64,000 nt of DNA from positions 186,001 to 250,000 of the forward strand of contig CAYLNL010000003.1 in the NCBI GenBank assembly GCA_964385175.1. The letters run 5' to 3'. The notes beneath the pieces were generated by a model. The model searched no databases and had not been told where the DNA came from. It saw only the letters and a program-made list of their open reading frames with translations. The DNA is from CAYLNL01 sp964385175 (GTDB lineage: Bacteria > Bacteroidota > Bacteroidia > Flavobacteriales > Flavobacteriaceae). Below are positions 43,171-51,486 of the stretch, one piece after another. Position numbers and translations under genes: made by a program. Each line of letters opens with the position of its first letter. Position 1 is the stretch's first letter.

Positions 43171-43458
43171 ATGGTTTTAAACAGTAATAAAGCATATAAA
43201 AACCTTAAGAAAAAAGGATTTGAGGACTCAACAGACCACAGCAATGACCATAAATATTTGGAATTTCATTACAATGGAAAAATGATTCTTTACACAAAGT
43301 TGAGTCACGGAAGCAAAAAGGATTTAGATAATTATCTAATAAAGCAAATGTCCACTCAATGTAAATTGTCGAAACAAGATTTCGCTGATTTAGTTAATTG
43401 CCCACTGTCTACCGAAAAATATGTTGAGAAACTAAAAGAAATCGGAGAAATAGAATAA
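43171..43458 (+). CDS. HicA-like small protein
   Basis: 95 residues. The order of features fits a HicA-type double-stranded-RNA-binding fold: a helix ending in LKKKGFEDS, then HKYLEFHYNGKMILYTKLSHGSKKD, then a helix and the C-terminal QCKLSKQDFADLV. In HicA the catalytic His lies in the central strand; here the His-Lys (DHKYLEF) would be the candidate. It follows the larger gene with no gap. Its larger partner is much longer than a normal HicB. The pair sits between direct repeats. Confidence 0.6.
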   Translation: MVLNSNKAYKNLKKKGFEDSTDHSNDHKYLEFHYNGKMILYTKLSHGSKKDLDNYLIKQMSTQCKLSKQDFADLVNCPLSTEKYVEKLKEIGEIE

Positions 43459-43463
43459 CTACC

Positions 43464-43589
43464 CCGCTCGCGCGAGCCTCGCGGCTCGGGCTAACCCCAC
43501 TCCCGCCCCAATCCCCTCTCGCTCCCGCCCGAATCCTTTCGTGTGGCAAACCCCAACCCACTTTTATCCCTGTTTAAAAAAATATTCCC
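43464..43589 (+). repeat. Direct repeat of about 128 bases, right copy
   Basis: Same sequence as 41770-41899 apart from a T/C change, a shorter CCCAC tract and one fewer A. It follows the HicA-like stop by five bases and ends about 135 bases before the Tc operon. Confidence 0.9.
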
Positions 43590-43723
43590 TTTTTGTTTAT
43601 TTGTATTTATAAAATTCATACCTTGTACCCCTACAACTTCTTATAAAAAAATCCTGCTGTGTTACATACCGTCCCAAGGACGAGGGCTTATCTATCGTAT
43701 GCAACGGTAATAAAACCAAAAAA

Positions 43724-46700
43724 ATGGCAACCCAGGCACAGCAAGCCGCCCCTAAAAACAGCGGTTCCGCAAACTCCTCTAAGAGCAAAGAAAACCCTTT
43801 CCTCACCCGGGAAAGCGCTACCAAATCCAACGCCATTGAAGTCCCCTCCCTCAACCTGCCCAAAGGCGGCGGCGCCCTGAAAGGCATCGACGAAAAATTT
43901 TCCGTAAATGCCGTCAATGGCACGGCATCCTTTTCCATCCCCTTGCCCGTTTCGCCTGCCCGCGGCGCTTCCCCCGCCCTGAGCCTCTCCTACAACTCCG
44001 GCTCCGGCAACGGCATTTTCGGCTTGGGCTGGAATTTGGGACTACCCTCCATCAAACGAAAAACCGACCAGGAACTGCCCCAATATCTCGACAGCATCGA
44101 CTCAGACACCTTTCTCTTTTCCGAAGCCGAAGACCTGGTGCCGGCCTATCAAAAAGAACTTGACGGCTCGTTTTCCAAAGATGCTCAGGGAAACTACATC
44201 ATAGCCGAAAAAAATTCATTAGATGGAACGCACCGCATCCGCTACTATCGCCCCCGCATAGAAGGCCTTTTCGCCCGCATTGAGCGTTGGACCGAAAAAA
44301 CTACCGGCGTCATAAAATGGCGCATCATCACCCAGGAGAATACCACCACCCTCTTTGGCTGGACACCGGGCGCCGTAATAGCCGACCCCGCCAACCCCGC
44401 CCGGGTTTACGAATGGCTGCCCGAATTTGTCTTTGACGATAAAGGAAACTGCGCCCACTATATATATAAGGAAGAAGACGACCTGGGGCTGGATACAGCT
44501 CTATTACACAATAAAAATCGCCTCCCCGGCGGAAACCTTGCCTATACCAACACCTACCTGGAAAAAGTGCTGTACGGCAATCAAACCCCTTACAAGCAAT
44601 TCGAGGACGTTTTCCCCGCCGAAACCGATTACCTCTTTTCCACCGTTTTCGATTACGGCGAATACAATTCTGTTTCTCCTTTTGATAAAATAAACGACTG
44701 GGATTTTCGCCCCGATGCCTTTTCCCATTACAAAGCCGGTTTCGAGATTCGCACCACCCGCCTGTGCAGACGCGTGTTGCTCTTTCACCACTTCAATGGG
44801 GCCAATGAGTACAACGGCTTAGTGCGTTCCCTCAATTTCCAGTACAACACCGCCTCCCAAGCCGGTTTTACCTTCCTGGAAGCCATCACTGCCACAGGCT
44901 ACGTCAAAAAAGCAGACGGCTCCTATTCCCAAAAGTCCCTGCCCCCGATGGAATTTGCCTACCAGCCGCACGACTGGAGCGCCGAAGTAAAAACCATTGC
45001 CCCGGATGCGTTGGCTCACGCCCCGGCAGGGATAGAAGAAGCCCCCTACCAGTTTACCGACCTCTACAACGAAGGACTCGCCGGCATCCTCACCGAACAA
45101 GCCAACGGCTGGTACTACAAACACAACCTGGGCGACGGAAAATTTGAACAAGCAAAACTGGTAACCCCCAAACCCTCTTTTACCGGCTTGGGCAGTAGCT
45201 TACAACTCCTTGACTTAGATGCCGATGGCGGCAAGCAACTCGTCAGTACAAGCGCCGAACCCAAAGGTTTTTTTGAGTTAGACGATGCCAACGACTGGCA
45301 GCCCTTCCGCAACTTCCACCACTTTCCCAACATAGACCTGAGCGCCCCCAATGTGCGGCTGCTCGACCTGAACGGCGACGGCAAGCCCGAAGCCGTCATC
45401 ACCGAAGAAAATGTCTTCACCTGGTACGAATCTGACGGCAGGAAAGGTTACAAACCCGCCATCAAAACCTCAAAACCCTTTGATGAAGAAGCCGGCCCCG
45501 CCATTGTGTTTGCAGACAGCACCCAATCTATTTTTTTGGCGGATATGAGCGGCGACGGGTTAACAGACATCGTGCGCATCCGCAACGGCGAAGTGTGCTA
45601 CTGGCCCAATCTCGGCTACGGGAAATTCGGTGCCAAAGTGGCGATGGACCATGCTCCCGTTTTTGACCACCCGGACCATTTCAATCCATCTTATATAAAA
45701 TTAGCCGATATTGACGGCTCCGGCACCACCGATATTATTTATTTAGGTAAAAACCGGTTCAGCTGCTGGTTGAATCGCAGCGGCAACCGTTTCACCGCAT
45801 CCCCTTTTGAAATACCCGCCTTTCCCGAAATTCACAACCAGGCGAATGTAACCGTAACCGATTTGTTGGGCAATGGCGTGGCCTGTATCGTCTGGTCCAG
45901 TCCCCTTTCCAAAGACGCCGGCGCCCCCGTGCGCTATATAGACCTGATGAACAGCAAAAAACCCCACCTGCTCATCGCCTACAAAAACAACCTCGGGAAA
46001 GAAGTTTCGCTGGAATATACCCCTTCCACCCACTATTATTTGGAAGACAAAGCAGCCGGCAAACCCTGGGTCACCAAACTGCACTTCCCGGTACACTGCA
46101 TCTCCAAAACCGAAACCCGCGATACCATTTCCGGCCATCGTTTTGTGAACTCCTACAGCTATCACCACGGCTATTACGACCATCCCGAGCGGGAATTCCG
46201 GGGTTTTGGCAGGGTAGAACAAACCGATTCCGAACACCTTGAGCACTGGGTAAAAGGCAATGCCTCCAACATCACAAACGCCGAACTGCACCAGGAGCCC
46301 GTAGTTTCTAAAACCTGGTTCCACACCGGCGCCTTTTTGCAGAAAGACGCCATCCTCACCCAGTTCGCCCATGAATATTGGTATGAAGAGATGGAGCAAG
46401 CCGGATTTTCCATATCCCACCCCGAACACACGCTGCCCGATGCCCGCTTACTGGTAGCGCCCGGCTTAGACCCGAATCTTGCTGACGAATGGAGCGCCGA
46501 AGAATGGCGCGAAGCCTTGCGCGCCTGCAAGAGCATGCCCCTGCGTGCGGAAACCTTTGCCCGCGACGCCGCTAAATTTGGCAACACCGAAGACGCCATC
46601 CGGAGAGAACTCACCCCCTACACGGTGGCTTCCAAAAATTGTGTCATTGAACTATTGCAACCCAAAGGAAAAAACAAAGCTGCCGTTTTCGTGGTAAAAG

Positions 46701-49700
46701 AAAGCGAAGCCATTACCTACAACTACGAGCGTTCCATATCTCCCTCCTTTGGAGGGGACACAGGGGAGGTTGACCCGAGGATTGCCCACAACCTCAACCT
46801 AAAATTAGACGAGTACGGCAACGTGCTGGAATCTGCCGCTATTGTGTATCCCCGCCTGTCGCCCGACAGCTCACTTCCCGCAGAAACCCAACAGGAACAG
46901 GCGAAAACTATCATTCTATATACCCAAAACCGGTTTACCAACGATGTAAACTTAGACGATAGTTATCGCCTGCGCTTGCCTTCCGAGGTGAAAACCTTTG
47001 AACTGAAAGGAGTCGCCAAAACCGGCGACTATTATACCCTTTCCGATTTTGACGACATCCTTACCGCTTCCACAGATGCTCTTTACTATGAAACCGACAA
47101 AGAACCGGCTGCAGGAACGTCCCAAAAACGATTACTGGAACACATTCGCACCAATTATCGCAAAAACGACCTCAGTGGCCCGCTTGCGCTCCACCAGTTA
47201 GAATCGCGGGCGGTGCCCTACGAAAACTACCAGCTTGCCTATACTCCCGAATTATTAGAACACATCTATTCCGATAAAGCCGATAATCCTACATTGGCAA
47301 ACCTGATGCTGGAAGGAAAATTTTCGCACAGCATAGACGAGATGGGCATTGCCGACGCCAACTGGTGGATTCGCTCCGGCACCACCCAATTCACCCAGGG
47401 TGCTGAAACGGCGACCGATGCTCAAAACCGCTTTTTCGTTCCCATTTCCTATACCGACCCATACAGCGCCAAGACAAAAGTGCGCTATTACGGCAACTAT
47501 TACCTCTTTATTGAACAAACCGAAGATGCCTTGGGCAATACCGCCTCCGTGGCCGTCTTCAACTTCCGAACGCTCGCGCCCCGGCGCATGAAAGATGCGA
47601 ACGGCAATTTTTCGGAAGCGGTTACAGACGAATTGGGACTGGTAAAAGCCATGGCCGTCTTTGGCAAAGGGAGCCAGGCAGATGATGTAACCAACATAGA
47701 AGAAGCTACCAATACCGCCGAAACCGCTTTGATTGCCAGCTTCTTCAACGCTTCGGATTCCGTGCAGCTTACCACGCTGGGAAAACAATTATTACAACAT
47801 GCCACCATGCGCTTTGTGTATGATTTTGAGGTGTATGGGAATACGGGCAAACCGACAGTTGTGGCAGCCATCAGCCGGGAAACCCATTACCGGAAACCCG
47901 ACGGCACGCTAAACCCTGAATCGCCTGTGCAACTCGCCTTTGAGTATTCCAACGGCTTGGGGCAGGTAGCCATGAAAAAAGTGCAGGCCGAACCGGGCAA
48001 CGCCAAAAGCGTTACCCTAAACCCCGACGACACCTATTCCGTTACCACAGTAGATACCGGCGCCTCAAACCCCAAACAACTCCGCTGGCTCGGCAACGGC
48101 AAGACCATCCTGAACAACAAAGGCAATCCCGTAAAACAATACGAACCCTATTTTTCGGTAAGCTGGCAGTATGAAAATTTCAAAGAATTGGTGGAAACCG
48201 GCGTTACCCCCATTTTGTATTACGATGCGTTGGGACGATTGGTGAAAACGGACATGCCGGACGGCACTTTTTCCAAAGTGGAATTTGATGCCTGGAAGCA
48301 AATCGTCTATGATGCCAACGACACCGTTACGGAAACCGATTGGTACCTGAACCGCACCAACCGCCTTATCGACGCTCAACTCACGGCGGAAGGCAAAGAC
48401 CCCCAACGGGAAAAAGAAGCCGCCGACAAAGCCGCCAAACACGCCGGTACGCCCAACACGCTGCACTTTGACACGCTGGGACGTCCTGTGTTATCGGTGG
48501 AACATACCAAACATATCACAACCGAAGCCGACGAATTTTATCGCACCAAAGTAAAGTTGGACACCGAAGGCAACCTGCGAAGTGTTATAGACGCCCGGGA
48601 ACTGCCCTCAAACAGCAACAAGGGCAATACCGTCATGCAATACCAATACGACATGTTAGGGCACCGGGTCTGGCAAAACAGCATGGATGCCGGGCAACGC
48701 TGGCTGTTGGTGAACATCCTCGGCAACCCGTTGCGTACCTGGGACGAGCGCGGGCACGAGTTTCGCTATTTTTACGATCTGGCGCACCGCCCCACGCATA
48801 GCGTGGTGTTAGGCGGCGATGGCACTGCGCCCCTGAACCATATTTTTGAACGCATTTTTTACGGGGAAAGTTTACTGCTCCCCGGGCGCACCAACGAGGC
48901 TGCGTTACAGGCGAAGAATGTATTGGGACAGGCCATAAAAGGATACGATACCGGGGGATTGGTCGATACACCTGAATACGATTTTAAAGGAAAACCCATC
49001 GCCACCACCCGAACCCTATTTAAAAACTACAAAGAAGTTGCCAACTGGACGGATGCCAATTTAGCGACGGATTTGGAAGCCGATACGTTTACCTTCACTA
49101 CCGAAACGGATGCCCTGGGCCGAATTACCCGGCAGGTAGCCCCCGATGGCAGCGTGATTACGCCTTCCTACAACGAAGCGGGCTTATTACATGCGGAAAG
49201 CGTCTTGCATCCCGGTGCGCTAACGCCTTCCGTATATATTAAGGATATCGATTACAACGAAAAAGGACAGCGCGAGAAAATCACCTATGGCAATGATGTC
49301 AGCACGAGATTTTATTATGACCGGGAAACCTTCCGTCTAAAACGCCTGGAAAGCAAGCGCCAGAACAACGACCCGCTCCAGGATTGGCAGTATACTTTTG
49401 ATGCTGTGGGCAACATCACCCATATTGAAGATAAAAACATCCCGGTGGTGTTTTTCAACAATACCAAAGTTACCGGCGGTTCCGAATATACCTACGATGC
49501 CCTCTACCGCCTGGTGGAAGCCACCGGCAGGGAAAACAGCGCCGCACTGTCCTACGGGTCGGAAGACAACTGGAACGATGCGCCTTTTATGCACGCCCTG
49601 AATCCCGGCGACCCCATGTCGGTACGCAGCTACACCCAGCGCTACCAATACGATGCGGTGGGTAACATCCGGGAAATGAAACACCTTGCCACCGGCGGCA

Positions 49701-51376
49701 ACTGGACGCGCAGTTACGACTATGAAACCGCCAATAACCGCCTGAAAAGCACCCATATCGGGGATATCGCCGCCCCGGTAGATTATACCCGTTACCAGCA
49801 CCATGCACAACATGGCTATTTGGAAGAACTACCCCACCTGGAAGAAATAGGTTGGAATTTCAAGGAAGAAGTGGTAAAAACCATCCGCCAAAAAGTAGTG
49901 AGCGGTACGCCCGAAACTACGTACTACCAATACGACGGACAGGGGCAGCGCATCCGCAAAATCACTGAAAACCAGGCGGCGAGCGGGGTAACACCCACCA
50001 AAAAAGAAGAGCGCATTTACATTGCCGGCTATGAAGTGTACAAAAAACACAGCGGCGCCCATACCGGCCTGGAACGGGTGAGCCTGAGTTTGTTAGATGG
50101 CGGGCATCGCTTTGTGATGGTGGAAACCCGCAACGCGGTGGATGACGGCACCGAAGAACACCTGGTGCGCTACCAGTTGCACAACCATCTCGGCTCTGCC
50201 GCTTTGGAGTTGGACGACTCGGCACAGGTAATCTCCTACGAAGAATACCACCCTTACGGTACTACGGCTTACCAGGCGAAAAACGCCGCCATAAAAGCCG
50301 CTGCCAAACGCTACCGCTATACGGGCATGGAGCGGGATGAAGAAACCGGGCTGGAATACCACGTGGCACGCTATTATTTACCGTGGTTGGGCAGATGGTG
50401 CAGCGCCGACCCGGTTGGAATCGGGGACGGGGTGAATGTGTATCTATATTCCCGTAATAACCCGATTTTATTGTTAGATACTAGCGGAACCCAAGCATGG
50501 GGAGCACATTTTACAGCAGGTAAACGAGGCCCTTTATCTCCCAGTGATTTCAACCAGGGACAAAGGGATCAGACTCCTCCACCACCTCCTCCTCCACCTC
50601 CACCGCCACCTCCACCACCGCCTCCACCACCGCCTAAATCAGATCCTACAGAGGAATTGCTCAAACTCGTTACCCCAGAATATGCTGCGAAATTGAAAGA
50701 TAATAGCCTCTTGAAGGAACAAAAGTTATTGATTATTACGGGTTTTCTTATCGCTATACAAGAACTCAAAAAGCGAGGGTTACCCACGAGAAATGCAGTT
50801 CTTCTAATAGCCCATATAGGTAATGAAACCATGTTTGGAAAACTGGTCAAGGAAAATCCTAATGCTAAAGTTAATAATGTATTTAGCTTTCAACCTAAAG
50901 AAAATGCTCAAAAAGAATTGAATAGGCGTGGAATTGAGGTTATAACTTCCATTAGGGGTAATAGAATCAACGGTGTATTGGCGGGAACCCCTACACCTAC
51001 CCCTGTCTACTCTAGCTTAAGACAAGCAATACAAATTCAACTTGATGTTGTATTTAATCTTTCAACATTTCCAAATCAGGAAGCGGTAAAAGGCGAATCA
51101 AAGTTTAGTGCAATTGGAGATATACTTAAAAATACAAATCTAACAGCTTTTGAATATGGGAAAAGAGCCGGTACAGCCGGATACGCGGGACCTGGTACAG
51201 CCGAAAGCGCAAGATACGGAGACGAAACCGTAGTATCGTATGAGCATGTAGTTCGTCTTCTAAAAACTTTTGCCAAAAACCTTCCCAATGGTGTAAGCCC
51301 GGAAGCAACAGATTTTATAAATAACGCAATAAAAGAGCTTCCAATATCAGGAGCCCCGCCAAAAAATAAAAAATAG
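43724..51376 (+). CDS. Tc toxin TcB-TcC fusion protein with C-terminal effector
   Basis: 2550 residues. Order: SpvB-type N-terminus (about 45-330, KFSVNAVNGTASFSIPLPV), FG-GAP/VCBS-like strands (LLDLNGDGKPEAVI, LADMSGDGLTDIVR, LADIDGSGTTDIIY, about 490-690), TcB middle domains (HHGYYDHPEREFRGFGRVEQ near 820), many RHS/YD repeats, and the RHS core (YRYTGMERDEETGLEYHVAR near 2200; YLPWLGRWCSADPVG near 2220; NNPILLLDTSG near 2250). This is a TcB-TcC cocoon in one chain. It holds and releases the effector, the C-terminal about 295 residues. A 20-proline run spans 2285-2304. After DTSG the residue is Thr, not the usual Leu/Met at the cleavage site. No signal peptide; cytosolic until assembly with TcA. 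Confidence 0.93.
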   Translation: MATQAQQAAPKNSGSANSSKSKENPFLTRESATKSNAIEVPSLNLPKGGGALKGIDEKFSVNAVNGTASFSIPLPVSPARGASPALSLSYNSGSGNGIFGLGWNLGLPSIKRKTDQELPQYLDSIDSDTFLFSEAEDLVPAYQKELDGSFSKDAQGNYIIAEKNSLDGTHRIRYYRPRIEGLFARIERWTEKTTGVIKWRIITQENTTTLFGWTPGAVIADPANPARVYEWLPEFVFDDKGNCAHYIYKEEDDLGLDTALLHNKNRLPGGNLAYTNTYLEKVLYGNQTPYKQFEDVFPAETDYLFSTVFDYGEYNSVSPFDKINDWDFRPDAFSHYKAGFEIRTTRLCRRVLLFHHFNGANEYNGLVRSLNFQYNTASQAGFTFLEAITATGYVKKADGSYSQKSLPPMEFAYQPHDWSAEVKTIAPDALAHAPAGIEEAPYQFTDLYNEGLAGILTEQANGWYYKHNLGDGKFEQAKLVTPKPSFTGLGSSLQLLDLDADGGKQLVSTSAEPKGFFELDDANDWQPFRNFHHFPNIDLSAPNVRLLDLNGDGKPEAVITEENVFTWYESDGRKGYKPAIKTSKPFDEEAGPAIVFADSTQSIFLADMSGDGLTDIVRIRNGEVCYWPNLGYGKFGAKVAMDHAPVFDHPDHFNPSYIKLADIDGSGTTDIIYLGKNRFSCWLNRSGNRFTASPFEIPAFPEIHNQANVTVTDLLGNGVACIVWSSPLSKDAGAPVRYIDLMNSKKPHLLIAYKNNLGKEVSLEYTPSTHYYLEDKAAGKPWVTKLHFPVHCISKTETRDTISGHRFVNSYSYHHGYYDHPEREFRGFGRVEQTDSEHLEHWVKGNASNITNAELHQEPVVSKTWFHTGAFLQKDAILTQFAHEYWYEEMEQAGFSISHPEHTLPDARLLVAPGLDPNLADEWSAEEWREALRACKSMPLRAETFARDAAKFGNTEDAIRRELTPYTVASKNCVIELLQPKGKNKAAVFVVKESEAITYNYERSISPSFGGDTGEVDPRIAHNLNLKLDEYGNVLESAAIVYPRLSPDSSLPAETQQEQAKTIILYTQNRFTNDVNLDDSYRLRLPSEVKTFELKGVAKTGDYYTLSDFDDILTASTDALYYETDKEPAAGTSQKRLLEHIRTNYRKNDLSGPLALHQLESRAVPYENYQLAYTPELLEHIYSDKADNPTLANLMLEGKFSHSIDEMGIADANWWIRSGTTQFTQGAETATDAQNRFFVPISYTDPYSAKTKVRYYGNYYLFIEQTEDALGNTASVAVFNFRTLAPRRMKDANGNFSEAVTDELGLVKAMAVFGKGSQADDVTNIEEATNTAETALIASFFNASDSVQLTTLGKQLLQHATMRFVYDFEVYGNTGKPTVVAAISRETHYRKPDGTLNPESPVQLAFEYSNGLGQVAMKKVQAEPGNAKSVTLNPDDTYSVTTVDTGASNPKQLRWLGNGKTILNNKGNPVKQYEPYFSVSWQYENFKELVETGVTPILYYDALGRLVKTDMPDGTFSKVEFDAWKQIVYDANDTVTETDWYLNRTNRLIDAQLTAEGKDPQREKEAADKAAKHAGTPNTLHFDTLGRPVLSVEHTKHITTEADEFYRTKVKLDTEGNLRSVIDARELPSNSNKGNTVMQYQYDMLGHRVWQNSMDAGQRWLLVNILGNPLRTWDERGHEFRYFYDLAHRPTHSVVLGGDGTAPLNHIFERIFYGESLLLPGRTNEAALQAKNVLGQAIKGYDTGGLVDTPEYDFKGKPIATTRTLFKNYKEVANWTDANLATDLEADTFTFTTETDALGRITRQVAPDGSVITPSYNEAGLLHAESVLHPGALTPSVYIKDIDYNEKGQREKITYGNDVSTRFYYDRETFRLKRLESKRQNNDPLQDWQYTFDAVGNITHIEDKNIPVVFFNNTKVTGGSEYTYDALYRLVEATGRENSAALSYGSEDNWNDAPFMHALNPGDPMSVRSYTQRYQYDAVGNIREMKHLATGGNWTRSYDYETANNRLKSTHIGDIAAPVDYTRYQHHAQHGYLEELPHLEEIGWNFKEEVVKTIRQKVVSGTPETTYYQYDGQGQRIRKITENQAASGVTPTKKEERIYIAGYEVYKKHSGAHTGLERVSLSLLDGGHRFVMVETRNAVDDGTEEHLVRYQLHNHLGSAALELDDSAQVISYEEYHPYGTTAYQAKNAAIKAAAKRYRYTGMERDEETGLEYHVARYYLPWLGRWCSADPVGIGDGVNVYLYSRNNPILLLDTSGTQAWGAHFTAGKRGPLSPSDFNQGQRDQTPPPPPPPPPPPPPPPPPPPPKSDPTEELLKLVTPEYAAKLKDNSLLKEQKLLIITGFLIAIQELKKRGLPTRNAVLLIAHIGNETMFGKLVKENPNAKVNNVFSFQPKENAQKELNRRGIEVITSIRGNRINGVLAGTPTPTPVYSSLRQAIQIQLDVVFNLSTFPNQEAVKGESKFSAIGDILKNTNLTAFEYGKRAGTAGYAGPGTAESARYGDETVVSYEHVVRLLKTFAKNLPNGVSPEATDFINNAIKELPISGAPPKNKK
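46739..46770. repeat. Intergenic-type palindromic element inside the TcB-TcC gene
   Basis: TCCCTCCTTTGGAGGGG followed by CAGGGGAGGT is a palindromic type of element that I recall between genes in Bacteroidota. Here it lies in-frame and encodes SPSFGGDTGEV at the point where related TcB proteins read straight from the YER strand to DPRIAH. Confidence 0.55.
50576..50635 (+). repeat. Polyproline codon tract (20 codons) in the toxin linker
   Basis: Twenty consecutive proline codons (CCT, CCA, CCG mixed) separate the RHS core from the effector domain. The mixed codons suggest selection for proline, not simple slippage. Confidence 0.95.
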
Positions 51377-51388
51377 GACTCAGACCGC

Positions 51389-51414
51389 TCCGCTAAGTCT
51401 CCTGGCTTAGCGGA
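51389..51414. repeat. Hairpin repeat of the TCCT-loop family
   Basis: TCCGCTAAGTC and GGCTTAGCGGA flank a TCCT loop: a stem of 11 with one G-T pair. It lies between the two Tc genes and resembles the hairpins at 40948-40967. No T run follows, so it is not a plain terminator. Confidence 0.8.
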
Positions 51415-51486
51415 AGAAAAACAAAGCAGAAGATAAAAAGTTAAAAAAATATAAAACAAAATAAAAACCTTAAAAACTAACAAATC

